Counted from the first letter of the stretch, positions 12,400 through 22,115 are shown. The stretch is DNA of 64,000 nucleotides from Persicimonas caeni (GCF_006517175.1 NZ_CP041186.1:3061074-3125073), one strand, 5' to 3'. Translations and numbers: made by a program. The notes: a model not told the origin generated them from the sequence alone.

Positions 12400-12801
12400 T
12401 CAGCCGTAGAACTTGTCGAGCGCTGCCTTCTCGTCGGCGCTCAGCACCTCTCCGAGAAAGTCGCTCACTTCTTTGGGCGTCTTGAACGCTTTGCGCGCAT
12501 CACTGTTGGCCTGCTCGAGCAGTCGGCCCACCTGCATGCCGCTCATCACGCTGTTACTGATCAGGTGCCCCGAACGCTCCAGGTGGGGGTTGTCCGATTT
12601 CATCAAGCCCACGAGGGCCTCGCCCACGTCGGGCGGCACGATCTCGAGTTGGCGAAGGTCGCCGGCGATGACGACCTTTTGGCCGAGCTTGACGATGGTC
12701 TGCTTGAGTTCCTGCTGGAACGCCGTCACTTCGTCGATGGTGATCGGCGAGGCGAGGGTCACGGTGATCAGGCGTCCAACGGTGTTATTGAGCGTAATCA
12801 T
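12400..12801 (-). CDS. STAS-like protein downstream of a chemoreceptor
   Basis: This 133-residue soluble protein has an alternating beta/alpha pattern. Core strands (GRLITVTLASPI, QKVVIAGDLRQLEI) are followed by PPDVGEALVGLM and a C-terminal helical segment, which resembles the STAS/SpoIIAA-like fold. It is the second gene after the MCP at 13831, with a 61-base gap, so it should be co-transcribed from the sigma-28 site there. It resembles the protein at 25682-26086 in length and pattern, and both are sigma-28-linked. A role in chemotaxis or motility is inferred from context. Confidence 0.6.
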   Translation of the reverse strand: MITLNNTVGRLITVTLASPITIDEVTAFQQELKQTIVKLGQKVVIAGDLRQLEIVPPDVGEALVGLMKSDNPHLERSGHLISNSVMSGMQVGRLLEQANSDARKAFKTPKEVSDFLGEVLSADEKAALDKFYG

Positions 12802-12862
12802 GAATCGGTCCGTCTGGGTTGTGGCTCGTGTCTACTGCGGTTGCGTGCTCGAAATCGCCAGA

Positions 12863-13831
12863 TTAACGGCGGTACTTGTCGACCAAATCGGCCAGTTCGC
12901 CGGCCAGTTGTGACAAAAACATCGATGCGTTGTTGGTGTTGTTGGCCAACGTACTCGTCTCGGAGGTGCGCTCGGAGACCTCGGTGACCTTTTCGGTGAT
13001 GCCCTGGCTGCCGTCGGCGGCCGTGGCGATGCTTCGGCTGATCTCGTTGGTGGTGGCCGTCTGCTCCTCGACCGCCGAGGCGATGGCGCTCTGCAGGTCG
13101 TTGATCTGGCCGATGATCTCGGTGATCTGGTCGATGGCTTTGACGGCGTCGTCGGTATTCTCCTGGATGGTCGCGATCTTGGCGCCGATATCGTCGGTCG
13201 CCGCGGCGGTCTCCTTGGCCAGCTCTTTGACCTCGTTGGCCACGACCGCAAAGCCCTTGCCCGCCTCGCCGGCCCGGGCGGCCTCGATGGTGGCGTTGAG
13301 CGCCAGCAGGTTGGTCTGCTCGGCGATGGAGGTGATCACCTTGATGACCTTGCCGATCTCGCGACTGCTGTGTCCCAGGCGCTCCATGGTGGTGTTGGTC
13401 GATTGAGCCACGTCCACCGCGTCTTGGCCGACCGTGGCGGCGTTGCTGGCGCTGCGCGCGATCTCCTGGATGCTGGCGGTCATCTGCTCGGCGCCGCTGG
13501 CCGCCGCCATGATGTTGGTGCCCAGGTCGCTGGTCAGCTGGTGGGCCTGCTTGGCCTGCTCGTCGGTCTTGGCCGAGCTTCCGTCCATCTCGGTGCTGAT
13601 GCGCTGCAACTCCCCGCACGCTTCGGCCACGCCTCGAGAAGCCTGGGCCATCTCGGCAAAGTCGTCGCGCAACACTGAGAAGAACTCGTTGAGGGCGTCG
13701 GCGATCTGAGCGTAGTCATCCTCGCCTTCGCAGTCGAAGTGCACGGACAGGTCCCCCGCCGTGGCGGCCGACAACCCCTCCAGGATAACCGCCAGGCGCG
13801 GATCTTCCGTTTGAATCGGTGCGGTGCTCAT
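12863..13831 (-). CDS. Cytoplasmic methyl-accepting chemotaxis protein
   Basis: This 322-residue receptor has no transmembrane segment. A short HAMP-like part ([26 protein letters not shown], residues ~25-55) leads into a long coiled coil. The signalling hairpin tip is intact ([33 protein letters not shown]). Its sensory input is small or comes from a partner, plausibly the STAS-like protein encoded next. It has its own sigma-28-type promoter and is separated from cheR upstream. Methylation-type Glu/Gln/Ala-rich segments flank the tip. Confidence 0.93.
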   Translation of the reverse strand: MSTAPIQTEDPRLAVILEGLSAATAGDLSVHFDCEGEDDYAQIADALNEFFSVLRDDFAEMAQASRGVAEACGELQRISTEMDGSSAKTDEQAKQAHQLTSDLGTNIMAAASGAEQMTASIQEIARSASNAATVGQDAVDVAQSTNTTMERLGHSSREIGKVIKVITSIAEQTNLLALNATIEAARAGEAGKGFAVVANEVKELAKETAAATDDIGAKIATIQENTDDAVKAIDQITEIIGQINDLQSAIASAVEEQTATTNEISRSIATAADGSQGITEKVTEVSERTSETSTLANNTNNASMFLSQLAGELADLVDKYRR

Positions 13832-13906
13832 GGTCTTTATCTCAATCCTTGAATGTTTGCGTGATGGCCCAGTGAGACTTACCTCACTACTCGTCGCTCA
13901 GTTGCT

Positions 13907-13933
13907 ACATCGACACGTTTCGGGACTCTTTTA
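13907..13933 (-). promoter_or_regulatory. Sigma-28-type promoter of the mcp-STAS unit
   Basis: Read on the minus strand the site is TAAA, 15 bases, then GTCGATGT. It lies about 75 bases upstream of the MCP start and matches the flagellin promoters in this window. Confidence 0.75.
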
Positions 13934-13968
13934 ATCAACAATTCGCAGGCCTTGGCCCCTCTCCAAAC

Positions 13969-14844
13969 TCATTTGAACGCCGTCACTGCCGCAGCACGGC
14001 GCGAGGCCGACTGACTGGGCCGTTGGGGCCGATAGACCACCGTGGGTCCGAACTTCTCGACGCGCCACGCCCCGTCGACCTTGATGGCCGTCTCGCAGCC
14101 GCCCAGCATCAGGTAGCCGTCCTCGCGTAGCAGTTGATGGGCGCGGCGCATGATCGCCTCGCGGGTGGCGTCGTCGAAGTAGATGAGCACGTTGCGCAGC
14201 AAGATGACGTCCATCTTGGGCAAGTAGGGCCACGGCTTGGCCAGGTTGATCTGGCGAAACTCGACCATGCGCTTGAACGCGTCGTCGATCTCCCACTTGG
14301 CCCCGCGGCGGTGGAAATACTTGATCAGAAGCTGGGCGGGCAGTCCCCGGTTGACCTCGACCTGGTTGAACGTGCCCTGGCGAGCCTGCTCGAGCACGGC
14401 GGTGTCGATGTCGCTGCCCAACAGGTTGAGCTTCCAGCCGCGACACAGGTCGGGGAAGTGGCGGCGGATCTCCATGGCGACCGTGTACAGCTCCTGGCCG
14501 CTCGAGCAGGCCGCCGACCAGATGTCGAGGCGGCGCGACTCGGCGTTACGCGTGATCAACTCCGGGATGATGTACTTGCGCAAGGTCTCGAACGGATGAC
14601 GATCGCGGAAGAACAGCGTCTCGTTGGTCGTCATCGCCTCGACCACCTGCCGGCCCAACTCCGAATACGGGTTGGCCCGAAGCTTGGCGACCAGGTCGGC
14701 CATCGAGCCCAGCTCCTGCTTGCGCACCACCGGCAGCAGGCGCGCTTGAATCAGATAATCTTTGTCCTCGTCGACGACCAGCGCGGCTTGCTCGTGCAGG
14801 AAACGTGCGAGGAACTTGAGGTCATGGCGTTGTAGTTGAGTCAT
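13969..14844 (-). CDS. cheR: CheR protein-glutamate methyltransferase
   Basis: This protein of about 291 residues starts at the ATG that overlaps the cheB stop (ATGA); a longer in-frame start at 14907 is unlikely. The N-terminal helical domain is followed by the SAM-binding methyltransferase domain. The TNETLFFRD and WSAACSSGQELYT motifs and NVLIYF are diagnostic of CheR. It transfers methyl groups from SAM to chemoreceptor glutamates. It is the last gene of the large chemotaxis operon. No C-terminal pentapeptide-binding or TPR extension is present. Confidence 0.95.
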   Translation of the reverse strand: MTQLQRHDLKFLARFLHEQAALVVDEDKDYLIQARLLPVVRKQELGSMADLVAKLRANPYSELGRQVVEAMTTNETLFFRDRHPFETLRKYIIPELITRNAESRRLDIWSAACSSGQELYTVAMEIRRHFPDLCRGWKLNLLGSDIDTAVLEQARQGTFNQVEVNRGLPAQLLIKYFHRRGAKWEIDDAFKRMVEFRQINLAKPWPYLPKMDVILLRNVLIYFDDATREAIMRRAHQLLREDGYLMLGGCETAIKVDGAWRVEKFGPTVVYRPQRPSQSASRRAAAVTAFK

Positions 14845-15950
14845 CGACTCGACTCCTCGCTGACTGGCTTTGTAAGGATTTTTTGGCGGCTCGATTGGAC
14901 CCGACACACAATCGTCGAGGCGATCAAATCGAGCGGAATGATCTCGTCGGCCAACCCTGCGCGAGCGACCGACCCGGGCATCCCCCAGACGACCGAAGAC
15001 TCTTCATCCTGAACGAGAACGTGTCCTCCTTTGGCGCGGATAGCTTCACAGCCCTCCAACCCGTCGCAGCCCATGCCGGTCATGACGACCGCCAACAGGT
15101 GCGAGCCGTAGATGTCGGCGGCCGACTTGAAGAGCACGTCGACCGAGGGACGCGAGCTGTGAACGGGTGGATCTTGATTGAGATCGATGAGCACGCTGGT
15201 CGACTCGCGACGCAGCGTCATGTGGTAGTCGCCGGGCGCGATCCAGCAGTGCGACGGGCGCACCGGCGTCTGGGTCGTCGCCTCGATGACGGGAACCTGT
15301 CCCTGCTGGCTGAGCCTGATGGCCAACTGCGAGGTGAACTGCGCCGGCATATGCTGGACGACGAAAATCGGCGGCAGCCCCGGGGGCAATTGCGGCAACA
15401 CCTCCGCCAGCGCGGGCGGGCCGCCGGTCGAGATCCCAATGACGATCGCGTCGATCGGCCCCCCTTTGACCAGGGTGGGCGGGCGGCGCGCGAACTCGGA
15501 CGCGCCGGGTTGCGCGGCGCTCACAGGCTCGGAGTCTTCCTCCAACGCCTCGGCCACGCTCGGCAGGCTCAACGGCTTGACCTTGCGGGTGGTCGCCTGC
15601 TCGTCGAACGGCGGGTGCAGACGCTTGGTGATGCGTCGCTCGAAGCCTTCGTTGACCGGCGTCTGCTGCGGATGGAACGGGTTGATGCTCGGCATGCGCA
15701 GCATCACCGGAATGCCGGGCGACTCGGCGCGTAGCTCACTGATCAATTCGCGCACCACGTCCCCGGCCAGATTGCCCTGGATGACCACCAAATCGGGCTG
15801 GAGCTGCTCGAGCTTGCGCACGGCCAACGGCCCGGCAGGCACCGTCGCCCCCACCTCGATATGAGGCTCTTCGTGCTCGAGGCTAGCGGCCAACTCCTGG
15901 CGAAGCTGGGCCGATTCGGCCACGACCAGAGCAATCTTGGGGTCGCTCAT
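14841..15950 (-). CDS. cheB: CheB methylesterase with degenerate receiver domain
   Basis: This 369-residue protein starts at the ATG overlapping the cheY stop. The C-terminal methylesterase/deamidase domain is complete: Ser174 in GISTGG, His200 in VVQHMPAQF and Asp296 in TGMGCDG. The N-terminal receiver-like domain has lost the acidic pair (VVAESA where VVDDSA is usual) and the phospho-acceptor (VVIQGNL where Asp is expected). Phosphorylation by CheA is therefore unlikely. The linker of residues ~115-160 is long and acidic. It removes methyl groups from receptors, perhaps constitutively or under another control. Confidence 0.93.
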   Translation of the reverse strand: MSDPKIALVVAESAQLRQELAASLEHEEPHIEVGATVPAGPLAVRKLEQLQPDLVVIQGNLAGDVVRELISELRAESPGIPVMLRMPSINPFHPQQTPVNEGFERRITKRLHPPFDEQATTRKVKPLSLPSVAEALEEDSEPVSAAQPGASEFARRPPTLVKGGPIDAIVIGISTGGPPALAEVLPQLPPGLPPIFVVQHMPAQFTSQLAIRLSQQGQVPVIEATTQTPVRPSHCWIAPGDYHMTLRRESTSVLIDLNQDPPVHSSRPSVDVLFKSAADIYGSHLLAVVMTGMGCDGLEGCEAIRAKGGHVLVQDEESSVVWGMPGSVARAGLADEIIPLDLIASTIVCRVQSSRQKILTKPVSEESSR

Positions 15951-16327
15951 TCCAGCACTCCAGCCGTCTGGAGCTTGGCGGTCAACCCGTCGTCGGTAAA
16001 GGGCTTGATGACGTACTCGTTGGCCCCCGATTCCAACGCCTCGCTGATGCGCTCCACGTCGGTCTCGCTGGTGACCATCACCAGCGGCACAGTGTCCCAG
16101 TGGGGCTTGCCGCGCACCGCGCGCACAAAGTCGATGCCGTTCATCCGCGGCATATTCCAGTCGACCAGCGCCCCGTCGATGGGGCCGATCTGGTCGAGCT
16201 GGTCGAGGGCGTCTTGGCCATCGCAGGCCTCGACCACCTCGCAGTCGAGCTTGCGTAAACTCCGGGCGATCAACATGCGCATGGCGCGCGAGTCGTCGAT
16301 CACCAAGATTCGTTTCGAACTGCTCAT
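15947..16327 (-). CDS. cheY: CheY-like response regulator
   Basis: This 126-residue single-domain receiver starts at the ATG with GAGGAGAAAC upstream, ten codons inside the longest open frame. The acidic pair is Asp11/Asp12 (VIDDSRAMR), the phospho-acceptor is Asp56 (ALVDWNMPRMNG), and the conserved Thr (MVTSE) and Lys (VIKPF) are present. It has no output domain and is presumed to diffuse to the motor. It overlaps cheB by four bases. Whether this or the second CheY is the motor-binding one cannot be told. Confidence 0.92.
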   Translation of the reverse strand: MSSSKRILVIDDSRAMRMLIARSLRKLDCEVVEACDGQDALDQLDQIGPIDGALVDWNMPRMNGIDFVRAVRGKPHWDTVPLVMVTSETDVERISEALESGANEYVIKPFTDDGLTAKLQTAGVLE

Positions 16328-16372
16328 CTCGTTTCTCCTCGGGGTTGACGTCCCCATGACTTCTCGAGCCGA

Positions 16373-16855
16373 TCAACTCATGATCACCATCATCTCGCCG
16401 CTGCCGTAGTCCTCGATGTCCACCGTCAACGACAGCCTGCCGGGAGCCTTCTGCAAAAACATCGGGATCGGCTGGGGCGGCGCCTTGGTGCTGGTGTCGT
16501 ACATCTCGTGCAGCTTGACCGAGCTGGTGTAGTTCTCCTGGAAGAGCTGCGAGCAGATATTCAAGATCTCGTGCAAGTTCTCGAACATCATCTCGGGCAC
16601 GATCCCCTTTTTCTGATTCTCCTGGGCCGTCCCCGCCGGCATCATCGTCAACGCCGCACCGGCGTAGTTGACGATCGCCGAGTCGCACACCAGCGCCGCG
16701 CGCAGCGTCCCCTCTTCGGTCACGTAAATCGCCACCGCGTGTGGCCGGGTGCCGCTGTTTTGCGTCGACGGCTCGGCCACCACTTCGCAGCCCAGCAAGC
16801 TACCCACCAGTTCGGCGAGCTTGGGGCCGGCTTGATCAATCGTAGAAGCATCCAT
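16373..16855 (-). CDS. CheX-like chemotaxis protein
   Basis: This 160-residue soluble protein lies between two cheY genes. It contains ENLHEILNICSQLF, in which E-x-x-N matches the catalytic pattern of CheC/CheX/FliY phosphatases that dephosphorylate CheY-P. The rest has the alternating strand and helix pattern expected of that fold. Identity to CheX looks low, so it may be a divergent phosphatase or only a binding protein. A similar gene lies two positions upstream. Confidence 0.6.
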   Translation of the reverse strand: MDASTIDQAGPKLAELVGSLLGCEVVAEPSTQNSGTRPHAVAIYVTEEGTLRAALVCDSAIVNYAGAALTMMPAGTAQENQKKGIVPEMMFENLHEILNICSQLFQENYTSSVKLHEMYDTSTKAPPQPIPMFLQKAPGRLSLTVDIEDYGSGEMMVIMS

Positions 16856-16897
16856 TGGCGCGTCGTCCTCCCGTGGACGCCGCGACGCCCCTCATGC

Positions 16898-17257
16898 TCA
16901 GCCCAACAGGCCGAACACGTCGTTGAAGGCATCGACGGTGAAGGGTTTGGTGACAAACGACTGGGCGCCGTTGGCGAAGGCTCGCTCGCGCAGCTCGTCC
17001 GAGATCTCGGAGGTCACGAACACAAACGGGGTCTGGTCGCCGCCCCCGCGAAGCTTCTGCAAAAAGTCGATGCCGTTCATCTCCGGCATATTCCAGTCGC
17101 AAAAGATCAGGTCGGGCGCCCAGTCGCCCACTTTGGCCAGCCCTTCGTTGCCGTCGGCGGCCTCTTCGATCTCGGCGATCTCCACGCCGGTCTGGCGCAG
17201 GGTACGTTTGACGAGCATGCGCATGGCGCGGCTATCGTCGACAATCAGGATCTTCAT
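16898..17257 (-). CDS. cheY: CheY-like response regulator (second copy)
   Basis: This is a 119-residue receiver with Asp7/Asp8 (LIVDDSRAMR), Asp54 (IFCDWNMPEMNG), the VTSE threonine and the VTKPF lysine. It is closely related to the CheY at 15947-16327, especially in the DSRAMRML and WNMPxMNGIDF segments, so the pair looks like a local duplication. One may be the motor signal and the other a phosphate sink, as known in systems with several CheY proteins. Confidence 0.92.
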   Translation of the reverse strand: MKILIVDDSRAMRMLVKRTLRQTGVEIAEIEEAADGNEGLAKVGDWAPDLIFCDWNMPEMNGIDFLQKLRGGGDQTPFVFVTSEISDELRERAFANGAQSFVTKPFTVDAFNDVFGLLG

Positions 17258-17323
17258 CGTCTCAACTCCTCTTCGTGGGGGCGGGCAGCGCCCGGGTTTT
17301 TGGACTCACTCGTTGGGCGACCT

Positions 17324-17785
17324 TCAGGCGTCGCTGGGGCGGTCCATCAAGGAAAAACGGATGGCCAAGCCATCGCTGACATAGGTCTGGCACAGCGCCA
17401 CTTGGGTGCCGGGCAGGTCGAGCTTGAACTCGCGTCCCTCGACCACCGTGGGCAGCGACAGCTGCGAGCCGCTGGGGAACAGCCCTTTGACGTTGCCACC
17501 GAGCATATTGGCCACCTCACCCAGGGCATCGTGGACCTCGTCGTCGGCCAGCTCGTCGGCCTCCAGGCCGAACAGCGCCCCGGCCAGCCGCGAGGCCATG
17601 CGCGAGGGGCACTCGACGACCACCGAGCCGTCCTCTTCTCCGGTCACGTGGACCACGGCGGTGATCATCATTTCGCTGGCGTGCTCGGCGAGCGCGTCGT
17701 GGCTGGCCGCTTCGAGCTCGGGTTGCGCGAAGATGCTCCAGATGCTGCGGATCAGTTCTTCAAAATCGGCGTCGGTTAGCTGCAT
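17324..17785 (-). CDS. cheX: CheX-type CheY-P phosphatase
   Basis: This 153-residue protein starts at the ATG preceded by GGAGAAG (a longer frame begins at 17824). The HDALGEVANMLGGNVKGLFP segment contains the E-x-x-N catalytic motif and the NMLGGN signature of the CheX/CheC family. The remaining sequence fits the CheX alpha/beta fold. It should dephosphorylate one or both neighbouring CheY proteins. No cheZ is visible, which fits CheX doing this job. Confidence 0.85.
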   Translation of the reverse strand: MQLTDADFEELIRSIWSIFAQPELEAASHDALAEHASEMMITAVVHVTGEEDGSVVVECPSRMASRLAGALFGLEADELADDEVHDALGEVANMLGGNVKGLFPSGSQLSLPTVVEGREFKLDLPGTQVALCQTYVSDGLAIRFSLMDRPSDA

Positions 17786-17820
17786 GGGCTCTTCTCCAGG
17801 GAGCGTAAGTAGGTCGCAGG

Positions 17821-19245
17821 TCACAGTTGGAAGCGGGCCACGAGCTTGCTCAGCTCACCGGCCGTGCCCTTGAGGGCGTCGGCGGAGTTGAGCGTCTCGT
17901 TGGCCATCCCGGTGGTGGCGTCGGCCGCATCGGCCACGTCGACGATGCTCGCCGACACTTCATTGCTGCCGCGCGCGGCTTCGGCGGCGCTGCGGCTGAT
18001 CTCGTTGGTTGTTGCGGTTTGCTCCTCGACCGCCGAGGCGATCGCGTGCTGCAAGTCGTTGATCTGGTTGACGACCTCCGAAATCTGGGTGATCGCGTCG
18101 ACCGCGGCCGAAGCGTCGTCTTGGATGGACTGCACCTGCTCGCCGATCTCCTCGGTGGCCCGCGCCGTCTCCTTGGCCAACTCCTTGACCTCGTTGGCAA
18201 CAACTGCAAATCCCTTGCCAGCTTCGCCGGCCCTCGCCGCCTCGATGGTGGCGTTGAGCGCCAACAGGTTCGTCTGCTGGGCGATGGAGGTGATCACCTT
18301 GATGACCTTGCCGATTTCGGTGCTGCTCGTGCCCAGCTTCGACATCGTGTCGTTGGTCGACTGGGCAATATCTACCGCCTGGGCGCCCACGCCGGCGGCG
18401 TTGCTGGCGTTGCGCGCGATCTCCTGGATGCTGGCGGTCATCTGCTCGGCGGCCGCAGCCATATTGTCGATGCTCTGGCTGACCTGCTCGGAGGCCGCCG
18501 AGGCGGTGCCGGCGCGCGTGGAGGTGGTCCCGGCGCCCTCGTCGAGCAGCCGGCTGACCCCGGCGAGCGCGTCGGCCGACTGGGACAGATACTTGGAGTT
18601 GTCGCTGATCTGACTCAGGTCCTCGCGCAATCGGTCGATGAGCCGGTCGACGGCCTGGCCGATGCGGGCCACGTCGTCGTCGCCCTCGAGATCGAGCTTG
18701 GTCGTCAGGTCGCCGCGGCTGACCGCGTCGACCACGTCGACGATATTGCCCACGCCCTCGCGCATCTCCTCGGCCCGCTTGATGGCCTCGGCCTTGTCGG
18801 TGACCACGTCCCAGGCCACCATCGGCCCGATATACTCGCCGTCGGCGTCGAATAGCGGCTCGACCTTGAGCCACATCACCTCGCCGTCGCCAAACGGGAT
18901 CTCGGCCTCGTGGGGAAGATTTGCCGGGTCGGCAAGAATGCCGCGCTGGTGCGCCGGATCTTTGTGGAAGATGTCGATATTGACGCCGACCAGCTCGTCG
19001 GGGCCCACCGGCAGGCCCGGCAGCGTGGCGACCAGGTCGCGCGTGGCCTGGTTGACCCAGGTGATGTTGAACTCGAGGTCGGCGCGCATCACCGGGGTAG
19101 GCATGCGCTCGAGCATCTGCTGGGTCAGCCCGAACCCGTCAGCGTAGTCCTGCTTGGTCGTGTACTTGTACTCGATCTCGTCGAGCTTCTGATTGGCCAC
19201 GCTGCCCCAGTGGGCGGTGTTCTCTTGCGTCTCGGCAGTGCTCAT
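17821..19245 (-). CDS. PAS-containing cytoplasmic chemoreceptor
   Basis: This 474-residue protein has no transmembrane helices. A PAS domain covers about residues 38-155 ([21 protein letters not shown]). A HAMP-like stretch follows ([29 protein letters not shown]), then a long coiled coil with the canonical hairpin tip ([22 protein letters not shown]). It probably senses an internal redox or metabolic signal. It is the third gene of the cheA operon, 78 bases after cheW; that gap contains a GC-rich hairpin at about 19284-19309. Confidence 0.93.
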   Translation of the reverse strand: MSTAETQENTAHWGSVANQKLDEIEYKYTTKQDYADGFGLTQQMLERMPTPVMRADLEFNITWVNQATRDLVATLPGLPVGPDELVGVNIDIFHKDPAHQRGILADPANLPHEAEIPFGDGEVMWLKVEPLFDADGEYIGPMVAWDVVTDKAEAIKRAEEMREGVGNIVDVVDAVSRGDLTTKLDLEGDDDVARIGQAVDRLIDRLREDLSQISDNSKYLSQSADALAGVSRLLDEGAGTTSTRAGTASAASEQVSQSIDNMAAAAEQMTASIQEIARNASNAAGVGAQAVDIAQSTNDTMSKLGTSSTEIGKVIKVITSIAQQTNLLALNATIEAARAGEAGKGFAVVANEVKELAKETARATEEIGEQVQSIQDDASAAVDAITQISEVVNQINDLQHAIASAVEEQTATTNEISRSAAEAARGSNEVSASIVDVADAADATTGMANETLNSADALKGTAGELSKLVARFQL

Positions 19246-19323
19246 ATCTATCTCCGGTACATCTCAGGGTTGTTCGCCTCACGATTTCGCCGCCCCGCAG
19301 GCGGCGAATCGAACAAAATACTC

Positions 19324-19755
19324 TCAGGACACGTCGACCACCCGGTCGGGGTCGATGACCAGCAACAGCTCGGTGTCGGTCTTGTAGACCCCCTCGAGCA
19401 CGTCGCGCACGTTGCCCAGCACCGTCTGCGGGGTCGACTCGAAGCGCGAGTCGTCCAGGGTGATCACGTCGCCGATATCGTCGACGAGCATGCTCACCGG
19501 GCCCTCTTCGCGGTGCAGCACGATATTGACCGGGTCGGTGCCCTCCTTGGCGTCGGGCAGGCTGAGCCGCCGGCGCAGGTCGAGCGCGCTGACGATCTGG
19601 CCGCGCAGGTTGATCAGGCCGCTGACGCAGTCGGGCGCCAGGGGCACCGGGGTCAGCTCGGTGGAGCGAATCACCTCCAAGACCTTGGTCACCTCGACGC
19701 CCATAAAGAGGCGGCCCAGGTAGAAGGTGCACAGTTGTCGGGTCGTGTTCTGCAT
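19324..19755 (-). CDS. cheW: CheW coupling protein
   Basis: This 143-residue single-domain CheW has the hallmarks LCTFYLGRLFMGVEVTKVLEV, the NLRGQIVSALDLRRRL loop and the terminal SMLVDDIGDVITLDD segment. It links the cytoplasmic receptors to CheA. It lies 41 bases downstream of cheA in the same operon. Confidence 0.95.
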   Translation of the reverse strand: MQNTTRQLCTFYLGRLFMGVEVTKVLEVIRSTELTPVPLAPDCVSGLINLRGQIVSALDLRRRLSLPDAKEGTDPVNIVLHREEGPVSMLVDDIGDVITLDDSRFESTPQTVLGNVRDVLEGVYKTDTELLLVIDPDRVVDVS

Positions 19756-19796
19756 GGTCTTCCTTGTCGGTTAAGCAGCACCGTCAAACGGCGCGA

Positions 19797-22064
19797 TTAA
19801 GCAGCCGACACGTGCGGCTCGAGAATGGCTTCGACGTCGAGCACCTCGGTGACCCGCTCGTCCATGACGATGCTGCCGAGCACCCCCGGCCGGCTGCTGG
19901 GCAGCTGGATCTCCAGGGAGGTTTCGACGATGTCCAGAATCTGGTCGACCACCAGGCCCACCGAGTAGCGGCCGCGCTGGTAGACGACGACCTGCAGGGT
20001 CTGTTCGTCGACCTCGGGCTCGAGGGTGTCGGCACGTCGGGGGGTGGTGCGCCGCTCGGGCAGCACCGAGGAGAGGTAGACCAGCGGCAAGATCTCGCCG
20101 CGGTACTGGACCACCGCCGAGCTGCCGGTGCGCTCGACGCGGCGGCGAGGAATCTCCTCGAGGCGGCTGACCTGCGACAGCGGCATGACCATGCGCCCGT
20201 CGTCGGGCGTGCGCACCAAAAGCGCGCGCTCGGTCGACGACGCCTCGGCCGCCTCGCGGCGCTCGGCGTCGACCAGCCGGTCGCTGGTCTGCGCGCCGAG
20301 CACGTCGGCGTTACGGGCGATGCCGGGCACGTCCAGAATCAGGGCCACGCGCCCGTCGCCCATGATCGTCGCCCCGGCGTACGCGGCGATGTCGTTGAGC
20401 TGCTGGCCCAAGGGTTTGACCACGATCTCTTCGGTATCGATGATCGCGTCGACCACCAGGCCGAATTGCTGGCCGGCGGCCTGCAGCACCACGATATTGA
20501 GCGCCTTGTTGCTCGCCTCGGCCAGCACGTCCTCGTCGGCCTGGGTCAGCCCCAGCTCGTGGTGCAGGAAGACCAGCGGCAACAGGTTGCCGCGCAGCCG
20601 GTAGACCGGCGCGTTGTAAATCGTCTCGATGCGGTCGGCGAGGTTGTCGGCGTCCAGGCGCACCAGCTCGAGCAGGCTGACCTGCGGGATGGCGTAGCGG
20701 CCCTGGCCGCAGGTGACGATGAGCGCCGGGATGATCGCCAGGGTCAGCGGGATCTCGACCTTGATGGTCGTGCCCACGCCCACCTCACTCTGGATGTCGA
20801 TGCTGCCGCCGATGCGCTCGATATTGGTGCGCACCACGTCCATGCCCACCCCGCGCCCGCTGACGTTGCTGACCTTCTCGGCGGTCGAGAACCCGGGGGC
20901 GAAGATGAGCTTGAACAGCTCCTGATGGCTCAGCGCGGCGGCCTGCTCGGGGCTGATGACGTTCTTGGCCACCGCCGTGCGCCGCAGCTTGTCGGGGTCG
21001 ATGCCCCCGCCGTCGTCGCGGATCTCGATATTGACCTGCCCGTCCTGGTGGTAGGCGCGCAACAGCAGGGTCCCCTCGGCCGGCTTGTCGCTGGCCAGGC
21101 GCACCTCGGGCGGCTCGATGCCGTGGTCGACGGCGTTTCGCACCAGGTGGATGAGCGGGTCGTTGATCGCCTCGATGAGCGTCTTGTCGAGCTCGGTGTC
21201 CTGCCCCTCCATCTCCACACGCACCTGCTTGCCGCACGCATGCGCGATGTCGCGCACCAGCCTGGGGAACTTGTTCCAGATATTGCGGATGGGCTGCATG
21301 CGCGCCTTCATGACGCTCTCCTGCAGCTCGCTGGTGATCAGGTTGAGGCGCTGGGTGGTCGCCAAAAAGTCGCGGTCCTCGGCCTCGTTGGAGTGCTGCA
21401 AGATCTGGTTGCGCGCCAACACAAGCTCACCGACCAAGTTCATGAGCTTCTCGAGCAGGTCGACCGACACACGCAACGTCTGGTCGGCGACCTGCGAGCT
21501 TCGCTTCGCGCCGGCCGCCGCCAGCGCATTGGCCGGCTCGGCAGCTTTTTCCGGCTCGGCAGCTTTTTCGGGCGGGGCAGCTTGCTCAGGTGCCGGCGTG
21601 GGCGCGGGCTGAGCGACGGGCGCGGGCGTCGGCGCCGGCTCGGGCTCCGCAGCAGGCGCCGGCTCGGCAGCAGGCTCGGGCGCCCCTTCCGCCGACCCGA
21701 CCGCCTTGAGGCGCTCGATAAGCTCGCCGAAGTCGACGCTATCGTCGCTCGAGTGCTCCTCGATCTCGACGAGCATCGCACGCACCGCGTCGACCATCGC
21801 CAACAGCGCGCTGATGACGTCGGCGTCGAGCGCCAACTCCCCGTCGCGCGCGCTATCGAGCAGGTTCTCCCCGGCGTGGGCGACCTTCTCGAGCTGGCCG
21901 AAGCCCAGCGCACCGGCGGTGCCTTTGATCGTATGGATATCGCGAAACACGCGCTCGAGGATCGCCTTGGCGTCCGGCTCGCGCTCGAGCTGCACAAAGT
22001 CAGCGTCCATGCGGTCGAGGCTCTCGTAGCTCTCGACCAAGAATTCCTGGATGATCTCGTCCAT
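19797..22064 (-). CDS. cheA: CheA histidine kinase with tandem CheW-like modules
   Basis: This protein of about 755 residues has a P1 Hpt domain with His44 (DIHTIKGTAGALGFGQ), an Ala/Pro/Glu-rich linker (~140-200), a P3 dimerisation helix pair, a P4 kinase with the usual boxes (HLVRNAVDHGIE, DDGGGID, GRGVGMDVVRTNI), a P5 CheW-like domain and then a second CheW-like module that ends VTEVLDVEAILE. No P2 CheY-binding domain is obvious. I chose the ATG at 22064 (MDEIIQEF); an ATG at 22082 is also possible. It is the first gene of the operon behind a sigma-28-type promoter. Confidence 0.93.
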   Translation of the reverse strand: MDEIIQEFLVESYESLDRMDADFVQLEREPDAKAILERVFRDIHTIKGTAGALGFGQLEKVAHAGENLLDSARDGELALDADVISALLAMVDAVRAMLVEIEEHSSDDSVDFGELIERLKAVGSAEGAPEPAAEPAPAAEPEPAPTPAPVAQPAPTPAPEQAAPPEKAAEPEKAAEPANALAAAGAKRSSQVADQTLRVSVDLLEKLMNLVGELVLARNQILQHSNEAEDRDFLATTQRLNLITSELQESVMKARMQPIRNIWNKFPRLVRDIAHACGKQVRVEMEGQDTELDKTLIEAINDPLIHLVRNAVDHGIEPPEVRLASDKPAEGTLLLRAYHQDGQVNIEIRDDGGGIDPDKLRRTAVAKNVISPEQAAALSHQELFKLIFAPGFSTAEKVSNVSGRGVGMDVVRTNIERIGGSIDIQSEVGVGTTIKVEIPLTLAIIPALIVTCGQGRYAIPQVSLLELVRLDADNLADRIETIYNAPVYRLRGNLLPLVFLHHELGLTQADEDVLAEASNKALNIVVLQAAGQQFGLVVDAIIDTEEIVVKPLGQQLNDIAAYAGATIMGDGRVALILDVPGIARNADVLGAQTSDRLVDAERREAAEASSTERALLVRTPDDGRMVMPLSQVSRLEEIPRRRVERTGSSAVVQYRGEILPLVYLSSVLPERRTTPRRADTLEPEVDEQTLQVVVYQRGRYSVGLVVDQILDIVETSLEIQLPSSRPGVLGSIVMDERVTEVLDVEAILEPHVSAA

Positions 22065-22115
22065 CGGGCAGTGCTCTGGCATGGGGATGCAATAGAACCA
22101 GTTGCTCGCCCATGC

